The notes under the pieces are model-generated. The model made no database searches, was not told the origin of the DNA, and worked only from the letters and a program-made list of their open reading frames with translations. The position numbers and the translations under genes are program-made. Positions 1 to 8,122 of a stretch of 64,000 bases of DNA are shown piece by piece. The stretch is taken from the NCBI GenBank assembly GCA_023440965.1, contig JAEZRC010000007.1:577569-641568 (forward strand), in the 5' to 3' direction. This DNA is from Bacillota bacterium. GTDB taxonomy: Bacteria; Bacillota; Clostridia; Oscillospirales; Ruminococcaceae. Every line of letters begins with the position of its first letter. Positions within the stretch are counted from its first letter, which is position 1.

Positions 1-532
1 TAAGTTGTCTATCTTTTGCATCAAGAGTATGCATAACCTGTTTTAACGATAACAGATCTGATATTTCAATATCAGGTGAATCAACAGGAATATCAGTTTC
101 TCCCATTGCTTCATCAAGTGTTTCAGTAAGGCTAATTGGTGGGAGGCTTACATTTAACGCCTCAACAACTGCACTCTCATCAAAGCCAACAATTGTACTT
201 AATTCTGTTATTGTTGGTTCTCGACCTTGTGCGAGCATAAACTGCTCTCGGGCACGAGTAACTTTCATAGATAATTCTTTTGTACTACGACTCACTTTAA
301 TAGCTCCACCATCCCTGAACAGGCGCTTTATCTCACCAAGAATTACTGGAACAGCATATGTTGAAAACCTAACTCCACGCTCTTCATCAAAGCCTTTCGC
401 AGCCTTAATTAGACCTATACAACCAGCACCATATAAATCCTCATATTCAATTCCACGACCTCGAAAGCGGTTTGCACAAAGGTGAACCAGCCCGAGGTTT
501 TCTTCTATAAAGCTATCCTTATAGTTATTCAT
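1..532 (-). CDS. sigF: RNA polymerase sigma-F factor, sporulation (partial, 3' end outside window)
   Basis: Forespore-specific sigma factor held inactive by SpoIIAB. About 177 codons are present, reading from ATG at 532 and running off the window. The sequence has sigma-70 region 2 (EDLYGAGCIGLIKAAKGFD, then the RFSTYAVPVILGEIKRLFRD core/-10 recognition segment) and region 3 (REPTITELSTIVGF). Region 4 lies beyond position 1. The start is supported by AAAGG 7 nt upstream, and it overlaps the spoIIAB stop by 8 nt, as expected for translational coupling. The spoIIAA-spoIIAB-sigF order is the canonical spoIIA operon, which excludes sigma-B or sigma-G. Confidence 0.93.
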   Translation of the reverse strand, partial: MNNYKDSFIEENLGLVHLCANRFRGRGIEYEDLYGAGCIGLIKAAKGFDEERGVRFSTYAVPVILGEIKRLFRDGGAIKVSRSTKELSMKVTRAREQFMLAQGREPTITELSTIVGFDESAVVEALNVSLPPISLTETLDEAMGETDIPVDSPDIEISDLLSLKQVMHTLDAKDRQL

Positions 533-971
533 CTGTTGCCTTTCTTGATTTTATTTTTTTAGTCAGAATTACTGATGTGCCTTTACCCACCTTACTTCTG
601 ACTGTAAGCTTGTCCATAAAGCTTTCCATTACGGCAAAACCTAGGCCTGCTCTTTCATCCTGTGGAGCTGTTGTGAACAAAGGTTCCATAGCTCTGTTTA
701 TGTCAGGAATTCCACAGCCGTAATCTTTAATCTTTATGTATACAATTTTTCCTTCAAGAAGGCGAATTGTAAGATCAATCTTGCCGACCTCCATGTTATA
801 TGCATGAACAATAGAGTTTGTAACTGCCTCAGAAACTGCTGTTTTTATGTCCGATAGCTCGTCCACGCAAGGATCAAACTGAGCAACAGCACCTGAAACT
901 GCTATTCTTGCAAAGCTTTCATTTGCCGATCTGCTTGGGAAAGAAATCTTGATTTCATTAAGTATTTTCAT
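525..971 (-). CDS. spoIIAB: Anti-sigma F factor SpoIIAB (serine kinase)
   Basis: GHKL-fold kinase of 148 residues that binds sigma-F and phosphorylates SpoIIAA. Visible motifs are the N-box (SEAVTNSIVHAY), the G1 box (DYGCGIPD) and the G2 region (DERAGLGFAVMESFMD). I chose ATG 971 because AGG lies about 9 nt upstream. A TTG at 980 also opens the frame, but it touches the same Shine-Dalgarno and has no room for a spacer. The gene sits 2 nt after spoIIAA and overlaps sigF. It is read from the spoIIAA promoter. Confidence 0.95.
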   Translation of the reverse strand: MKILNEIKISFPSRSANESFARIAVSGAVAQFDPCVDELSDIKTAVSEAVTNSIVHAYNMEVGKIDLTIRLLEGKIVYIKIKDYGCGIPDINRAMEPLFTTAPQDERAGLGFAVMESFMDKLTVRSKVGKGTSVILTKKIKSRKATDE

Positions 972-973
972 TT

Positions 974-1297
974 TTAACAACCTGCCTTTATGTTTATTAT
1001 GTTTGCTATCCTGTCAAGACCGGCAAGACGCATGACTTTTTTTATATGATCAGGTGGATTTTGTATCAGCACACTTCCACTTAACGACTGCATTATTTTA
1101 TATCTTCCCATAACCAACCCTATTCCCGAACTATCCATAAAAGTCACCGCAGAAAAATCAAGGATAACTTTATCAGGGTTGAATCTTTCAATTTCAGAAT
1201 CTATTTCCGACCTGATACCTTTTGCGGTATGGTGATCAACTTCTCCTGAAATATAGGCAATAATATTTTTTTCTTTAACTTCCAACAAAACAGGCAT
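974..1297 (-). CDS. spoIIAA: Anti-sigma F factor antagonist SpoIIAA
   Basis: STAS-domain protein of 107 residues. In its unphosphorylated form it displaces sigma-F from SpoIIAB in the forespore. The diagnostic segment VILDFSAVTFMDSSGIGLVMGRY contains the DSSG motif with the phosphorylatable serine. Start ATG 1297 has GGAGGG just upstream. It is the first gene of the spoIIA operon and lies behind a Spo0A box, so control by the sporulation initiation pathway is likely. Length and gene order match the family. Confidence 0.95.
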   Translation of the reverse strand: MPVLLEVKEKNIIAYISGEVDHHTAKGIRSEIDSEIERFNPDKVILDFSAVTFMDSSGIGLVMGRYKIMQSLSGSVLIQNPPDHIKKVMRLAGLDRIANIINIKAGC

Positions 1298-1324
1298 ATT
1301 TACCCTCCGTTACTATTTAATTGT

Positions 1325-1362
1325 TTATATCATATAACATATTATTTAAATAATATGTCGAA
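1325..1362 (-). promoter_or_regulatory. spoIIA promoter region with Spo0A (0A) box
   Basis: On the minus strand, 1362-1356 reads TTCGACA, an exact match to the 0A-box consensus bound by phosphorylated Spo0A. An AT-rich stretch with TATGAT and TATGTT candidates follows about 20 bp downstream. In B. subtilis this operon is transcribed by sigma-H and activated by Spo0A. I see no clear sigma-H -35/-10 pair here. The wide spacing from box to -10 resembles Spo0A-dependent sigma-A promoters. Confidence 0.7.
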
Positions 1363-1400
1363 ACTGGAATTAAAGTAAAAAAATTACAATTAGTGAATAA

Positions 1401-1437
1401 AAAAATACTCTCATTTTTATGAGAGTATTTTTTTATT
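1401..1437 (-). terminator. folC intrinsic terminator
   Basis: Inverted repeat AATACTCTC / GAGAGTATT with a short AT loop and U-tracts on both sides. It lies directly after the folC stop and before the spoIIA promoter. Confidence 0.85.
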
Positions 1438-1441
1438 CTTT

Positions 1442-2713
1442 TTATTCGACAAAAATCTTTCTTGCTACAGATGCAAGGAAAAGTGAACCACATATTACAA
1501 GCATTCCATCATCGTTAACAAGATTCACAGCCTCTTTAACTGCAAGATCAATATCATAAACACTAAAAGCTTTTCTCTTAAAAGATTTAATTACTTTAAC
1601 AAGATCGTCCGCAGACACAGCCCTTGGCGAGAAGCCTTCAACGCAAATAAAATCAGAAACATATGGAACAATCTGCGATATAGATTCCCTGACATTCTTA
1701 TCCTTTACCATACCAATTATCGCAATACATTGTTTTTTATTTGACTTCTTAATGATATCTGTCAATGATTTCATTCCAGCCGGATTGTGTGCTCCGTCAA
1801 GAATAATTAATGGATTTTCCGACAGAACTTCTCCTCTTGCAGGCACTCGCGCATTATTAATACCGAAGTAAATATTATCGTATGAAATAGCAAAACCATA
1901 ATCACAAATAAATTTCATTGCTTCTATAACAGATGTAGCATTTAATATCTGATGGCATCCACTCATTTTCAATAAGTATGAATTTCCATTATAATAAAAT
2001 TCACTGCCCAGAATATCAGATTTGAAAACATGAAGATTAGTTAGCTCAGGTATAACAAGTTGAGAATGACAAAGCTCGCATTGATTCTTCACTATGTCAA
2101 CAACCTCATCAGTATTGTTTGCTGACAAAACACAAGGTGAATTCTTCTTAATAATACCTGCTTTATGAGAGGCAACCTCTTTTAAAGTTGAGCCAAGTAT
2201 CTGATTGTGGTCGTGAGAAATTGATGTAATAATTGAAACAATTGGAGCTTTAATAACATTTGTACAATCAAGTTGGCCGCCAATTCCGGTTTCTAATACA
2301 ACAATGTCACAACGCATTTTCTTAAAAAAAACAAATGCAATTGCCGTTGATATTTCAAACTGTGAGAAGTTTGATTTATATTCAACATTTTCAAGAACAG
2401 ACGCGATATGCTCTGTTATTTCACACAGACAATCCAGATTAATATTTTCATTGTTAAATTTAATTCTGTCTGAATAATGAATCATATACGGTGAAGTATA
2501 CATACCCACTCGATAACCAGCATGGATTAGTATATCATTACACATCTGTGCAACAGAACCTTTTCCGTTTGTTCCAGCAATATGAATACACTTAAGGTCT
2601 TTGTGCGGATTACCTAGCAAGGACAATAACGCTATCATTCTGTTAAGATCAGTGACAGGCTTACCTAGTCTGTCAAAACTTGAAATATATTCCATCGCAT
2701 CATTTACATTCAT
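1442..2713 (-). CDS. folC: Bifunctional folylpolyglutamate synthase / dihydrofolate synthase
   Basis: Mur-ligase-fold cytosolic enzyme of 423 residues that adds glutamate to (dihydro)folates using ATP. The P-loop GTNGKGS is at residues 47-53. ETGIGGQLDCTN and ISHDHNQILG are the Mg and omega-loop region, and DGAHNPAGM is the C-terminal-domain signature. It starts 12 nt after valS and is probably co-transcribed with it, ending at a strong terminator. The valS-folC pairing is common in Firmicutes. MurC/D/E/F are excluded by the DGAHN motif and the length. Confidence 0.93.
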   Translation of the reverse strand: MNVNDAMEYISSFDRLGKPVTDLNRMIALLSLLGNPHKDLKCIHIAGTNGKGSVAQMCNDILIHAGYRVGMYTSPYMIHYSDRIKFNNENINLDCLCEITEHIASVLENVEYKSNFSQFEISTAIAFVFFKKMRCDIVVLETGIGGQLDCTNVIKAPIVSIITSISHDHNQILGSTLKEVASHKAGIIKKNSPCVLSANNTDEVVDIVKNQCELCHSQLVIPELTNLHVFKSDILGSEFYYNGNSYLLKMSGCHQILNATSVIEAMKFICDYGFAISYDNIYFGINNARVPARGEVLSENPLIILDGAHNPAGMKSLTDIIKKSNKKQCIAIIGMVKDKNVRESISQIVPYVSDFICVEGFSPRAVSADDLVKVIKSFKRKAFSVYDIDLAVKEAVNLVNDDGMLVICGSLFLASVARKIFVE

Positions 2714-2725
2714 TGTCTTTGACCT

Positions 2726-5350
2726 CTATTTATTAAGCGCAGCTATACTTTGTTCAATCTTTGCCATTTTTTCTTCAGCCTTAGCAAGCTTTGCCTTTTC
2801 AGCTTCAATGAGCTGTGCAGGTGCTTTTGCTAAAAAGCCCTGATTATTGAGCTTTCCTGAAAGGAAGTCAATATCCTTCTGAACTGTTGCTTTTTCTTTA
2901 GCAAGACGTGCAAGTTCCTTTTCCTTATCAACAAGGTCATCAAGTGGAATAAATATTCTTGCGCAGTCTGTTACTACGGTTACTGCATCAGGAATATCAA
3001 ACTTATCACCAACTGTTACTTCACTTGCTGATGCAAGTCTTTCAAAAAACATCATGCCATTTTCGAAAGCCTGCTTTGATTCAGTTTCAATAAACACTTT
3101 TGCCTTAACACTTGGTACAATGTTCATTTCAGCACGGCGGTTTCTTATTGATTTGATAGCAGTAATAATCTTTTCAAAATCAGCTTCTTCTTTTTCAAAG
3201 CTTAGTTTCTCATCATATACAGGGAAATCCTCAAGCATCAATGGCTTGTTTGTATCAGAGAGAGCCTGCCAGATTTCTTCTGTGATAAACGGCATAAATG
3301 GGTGAAGGAGCTTTAACATACCCTGCATAACCCATACAAGTACAGCCTGTGCAGTTTCTGCGCTCTGTCCGCCAGCAATAATTCTTGGCTTTGTAAGTTC
3401 AATGTACCAGTCACAATAGATATCCCAGATGAAATCATACAGCTTCTGTACAGCGATGCCAATTTCAAAGCTATCAAGGTTTTCATTGACTTCTTTTGCA
3501 AGAGTATTGAATTTTGAGATAACCCATTTATCCTCTGTATTAAGGTTTTCAGGGAGACTATTTAGCTTGAAATCTTCAGGAAGATTCATCATAATGAAAC
3601 GTGAAGCATTCCATAGCTTATTAGCAAAGTTTCTTGAAGATTTCATTTTTTCTTCAGAATAGCGCATATCATTTCCAGGTGAGTTACCTGTAGCAACAGC
3701 AAATCTAAGAGCATCTGCTCCATAAGTATCAATAACTTCAAGTGGATCAATACCGTTGCCCAAAGACTTTGACATTTTTCTGCCCTGCGAATCACGCATT
3801 AATCCATGGATAAATACAGTATCAAAAGGAACTTTTCCCATATGCTCAATACCGCTGAACATCATTCTTACAACCCAGAAGAATATAATATCATAAGCTG
3901 TAACAAGAGTATTAGTAGGATAGAAGTATTCAAGGTCCTCTGTCTTATCAGGCCAGCCGAGTGTTGAGAAAGGCCATAGTGCTGAACTAAACCAGGTATC
4001 AAGAGTATCCTCATCCTGACGCATTTTAGCGCCACACTTAGGGCAATTTTCAACGTGTTCCTTTGAAACTACCATTTCGCCACAAGCATCACAGAAGTAT
4101 GCAGGAATCTGATGTCCCCACCAGATCTGACGGGAAATACACCAGTCCTTGATGTTTTCAAGCCAGTGGAAATAAATCTTATCAAAACGTTCAGGAACAA
4201 ACTTTGTTTCACCATTCTTAACAGCATCAATTGCAGGTTTTGCAAGAGATTCCATCTTAACAAACCATTGTGTTGAAACCTTTGGTTCTACTGTTGTTGA
4301 ACAACGATAGCAGGTTCCTACATTATGCTCGTGATCTTCAACCTTGATAAGGAATCCGCCCTTTTCAAGATCAGCAACAATGGCTTTTCTTGCTTCGTAT
4401 CTGTCCATGCCAGCATAAGCTTTGTAATCATCAATAATTTTTGCGTCATCTGTCATTACATTGATAACAGGAAGGTTATGACGAAGACCAACTTCAAAGT
4501 CATTAGGATCGTGAGCAGGAGTAATCTTAACAACACCTGTTCCAAAGTCCATTTCAACATATTCATCAGCAACAACAGGAATTTCACGACCGACAAGCGG
4601 GAGAATAAGTGTTTTTCCTACTGCATCCTTATATCTTTCATCATTAGGGTTTACAGCAACGGCTGTATCACCAAGCAAAGTTTCAGGACGAGTTGTTGCA
4701 AGCTCAAGATAGCCGCTTCCATCCTTGAAAGGGTATCTTAAGTGCCAGAAATGACCTGCCTGATCCTCATACTCAACCTCAGCATCTGAAATTGAAGTTT
4801 TACAGTGAGGGCACCAGCTGATAATTCTTTTACCTCTATATATAAGTCCTTTGTTATAAAGGTTTACAAATACTTCTCTAACGGCTTTATTACAGCCTTC
4901 ATCCATAGTAAAACGCAGTCTTGACCAGTCACAGGATGAGCCGAGCTTTTTTAGCTGTTCTACGATACGTCCGCTGAACTGATCCTTCCATGCCCATGCA
5001 CGTTCCATAAAAGCTTCACGACCGATAGCTTCCTTTGAAGGAATACCTTCTTTACGCATAGTTTCAACAATTCTAGCTTCTGTTGCGATAGCTGCGTGGT
5101 CAGTACCAGGAACCCATAATGCTGAATATCCAGACATTCTCTTCCATCTAATAAGGACGTCCTGGAAAGTTTCATCAAGGGCATGTCCCATATGAAGTTG
5201 TCCTGTTATGTTTGGTGGTGGAATTACGATAGTATAAGACGGCTTGGATTTATCGACGGTTGCCTTAAAGCATTCATTATCCATCCAGTATTTATATATT
5301 TTGTCTTCTACTTCTTTTGGTTCGTAAAGTTTTGAAAGCTCTTTTCTCAT
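2726..5350 (-). CDS. valS: Valyl-tRNA synthetase
   Basis: Class I aminoacyl-tRNA synthetase of 874 residues that charges tRNA-Val. The HIGH motif is HMGH at residues 53-56, and KMSKS is near residue 523. The editing (CP1) domain includes TTRPETLLGD and the DPNDFEVG motif. A C-terminal Lys/Glu-rich coiled coil covers roughly the last 65 residues, as in bacterial ValRS. The leader is only about 75 nt, with no T-box sequence, so tRNA-sensing control is absent here, unlike leuA in this window. The neighbour folC follows in an operon. Confidence 0.97.
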   Translation of the reverse strand: MRKELSKLYEPKEVEDKIYKYWMDNECFKATVDKSKPSYTIVIPPPNITGQLHMGHALDETFQDVLIRWKRMSGYSALWVPGTDHAAIATEARIVETMRKEGIPSKEAIGREAFMERAWAWKDQFSGRIVEQLKKLGSSCDWSRLRFTMDEGCNKAVREVFVNLYNKGLIYRGKRIISWCPHCKTSISDAEVEYEDQAGHFWHLRYPFKDGSGYLELATTRPETLLGDTAVAVNPNDERYKDAVGKTLILPLVGREIPVVADEYVEMDFGTGVVKITPAHDPNDFEVGLRHNLPVINVMTDDAKIIDDYKAYAGMDRYEARKAIVADLEKGGFLIKVEDHEHNVGTCYRCSTTVEPKVSTQWFVKMESLAKPAIDAVKNGETKFVPERFDKIYFHWLENIKDWCISRQIWWGHQIPAYFCDACGEMVVSKEHVENCPKCGAKMRQDEDTLDTWFSSALWPFSTLGWPDKTEDLEYFYPTNTLVTAYDIIFFWVVRMMFSGIEHMGKVPFDTVFIHGLMRDSQGRKMSKSLGNGIDPLEVIDTYGADALRFAVATGNSPGNDMRYSEEKMKSSRNFANKLWNASRFIMMNLPEDFKLNSLPENLNTEDKWVISKFNTLAKEVNENLDSFEIGIAVQKLYDFIWDIYCDWYIELTKPRIIAGGQSAETAQAVLVWVMQGMLKLLHPFMPFITEEIWQALSDTNKPLMLEDFPVYDEKLSFEKEEADFEKIITAIKSIRNRRAEMNIVPSVKAKVFIETESKQAFENGMMFFERLASASEVTVGDKFDIPDAVTVVTDCARIFIPLDDLVDKEKELARLAKEKATVQKDIDFLSGKLNNQGFLAKAPAQLIEAEKAKLAKAEEKMAKIEQSIAALNK

Positions 5351-5387
5351 TTATGACACTCCTTAGAATTAAAATGCATTACTTTAA

Positions 5388-5416
5388 ATTATCTCATAAT
5401 TAGACCTTATTGTCAA
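5388..5416 (-). promoter_or_regulatory. valS sigma-A promoter
   Basis: Minus strand TTGACA at 5416-5411, a 17 bp spacer, and GATAAT at 5393-5388. It lies 38 bp from the valS start. Confidence 0.85.
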
Positions 5417-5427
5417 CAATTCAGAAA

Positions 5428-5790
5428 TTATTTAACCAGCATATCGCCCTTCATAACATCTGTTCTTTTAACATTCTGAAGTAAGAGTCCCACATTGTCC
5501 CCTGCACTGGCTGTATTAAGTAATTTTCTAAACATTTCTATTCCAGTTACAGTTACTATCTGCTTTTGATTACCGCTTCTGTCAAGAACTCTGACGCTGT
5601 CACCGACTGAGATTGTACCACTTTGAATTTTCCCAACTATAACTGTTCCTCTTCCTGTTATAGTAAAAACATCCTCTATTGTTATCTTGAAATCTGCTGA
5701 ATTCCCATATGATCTATAATTGAAATCTGAGTTATTTTTGTAGTTATCAATTTCTTGTTGCAAGTCATTCTTTTTCTTGAATCCAAACAT
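5428..5790 (-). CDS. Stand-alone EF-Tu domain II-like protein
   Basis: A 120-residue protein. Residues about 33-120 follow EF-Tu domain 2 almost throughout: IEDVFTITGRGTVIVGKI, then GTISVGD, VTGIEMFRKLLNTASAGDNV and GLLLQNVKRTDVMKG. No GTPase domain and no domain 3 are present. The first 32 residues are polar and unmatched (FGFKKKNDLQQEIDNYKN). In EF-Tu this beta-barrel contacts the aminoacyl end of tRNA. The function of a free copy is unknown. It lies 11 nt downstream of the DNA glycosylase gene and upstream of the valS promoter, so it is likely the last gene of the rqcH unit. The start is preceded by GGGGATGAC. Confidence 0.8.
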   Translation of the reverse strand: MFGFKKKNDLQQEIDNYKNNSDFNYRSYGNSADFKITIEDVFTITGRGTVIVGKIQSGTISVGDSVRVLDRSGNQKQIVTVTGIEMFRKLLNTASAGDNVGLLLQNVKRTDVMKGDMLVK

Positions 5791-5801
5791 ACTGTCATCC
5801 C

Positions 5802-6317
5802 CTATTTTATATTTTTATCTATAAACCTCCAAGGTTTATTTTTCCATTCATCACCTGCATAATCAATACCTACTCGTGGGGCTGTTATTACTTCAGGCTT
5901 ATAACCATCGTCTTCAATCCATATTCTTGTATTATTAATAAAGCTCTCACCATTAAAACTTTTATCAACACTTATAGCTTTTGTAAGCTTTGCTGGGCCA
6001 TTAAATTTTTCCCCACAACGGATAAGCACAGCCTGCGGAGTTCCTTCTTTTTCAGTCACGACATTCATTAAAAAGTGCATTCCATAGCAAATATAAACAT
6101 ATATGGTTGCTGGTTTGTCAAACAATATCTTTGTGCGTGGCGTTACGCCTTTACTTGCGTGGCAAGCCTTATCCTCAATGCCTCTGTAGCTTTCTGTTTC
6201 AGTAATTCTAACTCTTATCTGTGTTCCGTCATCAAGCTTACGGACTATTACCTTGCCCACAAGGTCAGGAGCAACATCAAGACAATCTCTATCAAAGAAA
6301 TCATAATCAAGCTTCAT
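5802..6317 (-). CDS. DNA-3-methyladenine glycosylase (AAG/MPG family)
   Basis: A 171-residue monofunctional glycosylase that removes alkylated purines, starting base excision repair. Family hallmarks are LVGKVIVRKLDDG, RITETESYRG (the catalytic glutamate region), DKACHASKGVTPR and YVYICYGMHFLMNVVTE, then the GPAKLTKA helix. It is slightly shorter than typical members (about 190-210 residues), with a compact C-terminus. It starts immediately after the rqcH stop with no intergenic base, which suggests coupled translation. The family assignment is firm; substrate range is not readable. Confidence 0.92.
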   Translation of the reverse strand: MKLDYDFFDRDCLDVAPDLVGKVIVRKLDDGTQIRVRITETESYRGIEDKACHASKGVTPRTKILFDKPATIYVYICYGMHFLMNVVTEKEGTPQAVLIRCGEKFNGPAKLTKAISVDKSFNGESFINNTRIWIEDDGYKPEVITAPRVGIDYAGDEWKNKPWRFIDKNIK

Positions 6318-8072
6318 TTATTTCACCTTTAATTTTTCAATTAATTCAATATTTGGCGTAACATAGGCTGTTTGATTGTTTGTGAAAATTACCATTCCCG
6401 GCTTTGCACCAACAGGCTTTTTCACATACTTAATATAAGTGTAATCAACAGGGACCTGCGTGGAATTTTTCGCCTTGCTATGATAAGCTGCAATAATACA
6501 CGCTTCCTCAATAGTTTTATCTGGTGGGACAGTACCGTTAGTTACAATGATAACGTGTGAACCAGTTATGTTATGTGTATGAAGCCACAAATCCTGCTTA
6601 TGTGAGTCTTTTAAGGTTAGTTTGTCATTCTGTTTATTGTTCCTACCGACAAGGATTGTGTATCCATCAGAAGATAGAAATTTAATAGGTGGGGTTGCCT
6701 TTGGCGGTTTACCCTTATTCTTGCTCGATTTGATATAACCTTGCTCTGCAAGTTCTGCACGAAGTTCTATTATTTCATTCTCCATAGTTGCTCTTGTAAG
6801 TGCATCAAAGACACTGTCAATATATTTGAGTTCTTCCTCACCTAAGATAATCAGTTCAGTTAGCTTTTTTTCTGCTATATCTGCTTTTCTGTATTCTGAA
6901 TAATACTTCTGAGCATTCTGTGGCGGAGTTAATCTTTTATCAAGTAAAATTTTAACCTTCGGGCAATTCTCATCATAAAAATTATCAAGCTCAGCATATT
7001 CTATTCCTTTTGAAAGCTGATAAATATTTGAAGAAATCAAATCGCCATAAGTTTTATATAAATCCCTGTTTGCACAATCTGTCAGCTCCTGCTTCTGTAC
7101 TGCAAGACGTCTTGAAATTCTCTCAGTTGTGTTCATAAGGAACTTAAAAAGATCATGGGCACGTTGCTTCATTCGGCTTATTTGGTCACGTTCCGAATAA
7201 TAATAATCAAGAAGCTCGCAAGCCGTTGCAACAGGCTTTGTATATAACAGCGTGCCATACTGATTAATTTCAGTAAAGCAAAAATCCTTTAGTGCACCGT
7301 CCTTTTCTTTTATAACAACAAACTTATTTGTGCTATTTTTAATAGAATCAGCTACTTTCTGAAAATAAAAGCAAAGTCTATCTTTTTCATCGTCAGATAT
7401 TTCCCCTACCATTATGTCTCTGCCTTTACCAGCAAAAAAAACCGCTTCGCGAGCAAACACTGGAGAAATTCCTTCAAGGACTTTCATTATACCTTTTGAA
7501 AGTTCAAGCTTTTCAAAGCATGATAGCTTTTGTAGAAAAATATCCCTTGAAAAATCAAGAAGCGAGATTTTTTCCTCACGAGGTGGAAGAGAGTATGTTA
7601 TCCCAGGGAGGACAAGACGAACACTCGACATATCCTCGCCTACTCTTTTTATACTGTCAATTACCTTGCCCTCTGAATTAATAAGGATAAGATTAGAGTG
7701 CCTTCCCATAATTTCAATAGCAAGAGTGAGCTTTGCCATATCACCCATCTCATTAACTGATTCAAAGTCAAAATAGAGAATACGCTCTAAACCGTCCTGT
7801 CTTATATCAATGAGTCTGCCCGAACTTAAATGCTTACGCAAAAGCATACAAAACATCGGCGGAACCTTTGGATTTTCAATTTCAGCTTTTGTAATGTGAA
7901 CCCTTGCAGTGCCAGCAGATGTTGAAAATACGAGCTTTGAACTCCCACCATAAATTCTGAACTGGAATACAACTTCTTCTCGGGATGGTTGATATATTTT
8001 ATCGACTCTTCCACCTTTAAGCGGTGAAAGCTCATTTTTTATGCAGTTTAAAAATACTCCGTCGAGTGCCAT
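6318..8072 (-). CDS. rqcH: Ribosome quality control protein RqcH (NFACT/Rqc2 homologue)
   Basis: A 584-residue protein of the family once labelled fibronectin-binding FbpA. It binds stalled 50S subunits and directs alanine tailing. Visible parts are NFACT-N at about 1-200 (MALDGVFLNCIKNEL, GGRVDKIYQPSREEVVFQ), a helical coiled-coil middle, and NFACT-R near residues 460-570 (GYTILVGRNNKQND, DLWLHTHNITGSHVII, VDYTYIKYVKKPVGAKPGMV). Length is standard. It heads a unit with the glycosylase and the EF-Tu domain II protein. Nif3 and trmK lie upstream on the same strand. Confidence 0.93.
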   Translation of the reverse strand: MALDGVFLNCIKNELSPLKGGRVDKIYQPSREEVVFQFRIYGGSSKLVFSTSAGTARVHITKAEIENPKVPPMFCMLLRKHLSSGRLIDIRQDGLERILYFDFESVNEMGDMAKLTLAIEIMGRHSNLILINSEGKVIDSIKRVGEDMSSVRLVLPGITYSLPPREEKISLLDFSRDIFLQKLSCFEKLELSKGIMKVLEGISPVFAREAVFFAGKGRDIMVGEISDDEKDRLCFYFQKVADSIKNSTNKFVVIKEKDGALKDFCFTEINQYGTLLYTKPVATACELLDYYYSERDQISRMKQRAHDLFKFLMNTTERISRRLAVQKQELTDCANRDLYKTYGDLISSNIYQLSKGIEYAELDNFYDENCPKVKILLDKRLTPPQNAQKYYSEYRKADIAEKKLTELIILGEEELKYIDSVFDALTRATMENEIIELRAELAEQGYIKSSKNKGKPPKATPPIKFLSSDGYTILVGRNNKQNDKLTLKDSHKQDLWLHTHNITGSHVIIVTNGTVPPDKTIEEACIIAAYHSKAKNSTQVPVDYTYIKYVKKPVGAKPGMVIFTNNQTAYVTPNIELIEKLKVK

Positions 8073-8122
8073 TAAAAATCTCCTTTATACAATGAGCACT
8101 TGCTCAATACATTTATGATTTA

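Noticed and set aside
4325..4741. 138-codon plus-strand open frame inside valS
   Set aside because: It is antisense to the valS editing domain, has no ribosome site and an AT-biased Ser/Asn/Ile composition typical of reverse-frame shadows.
5351..5427. Possible T-box before valS
   Set aside because: The transcribed leader is under 40 nt and has no T-box or specifier sequence.
8093..8106. TGAGCA-ct-TGCTCA palindrome between nif3 and rqcH
   Set aside because: Six-bp arms with no T-run and no recurrence elsewhere; not enough to call an operator or terminator.
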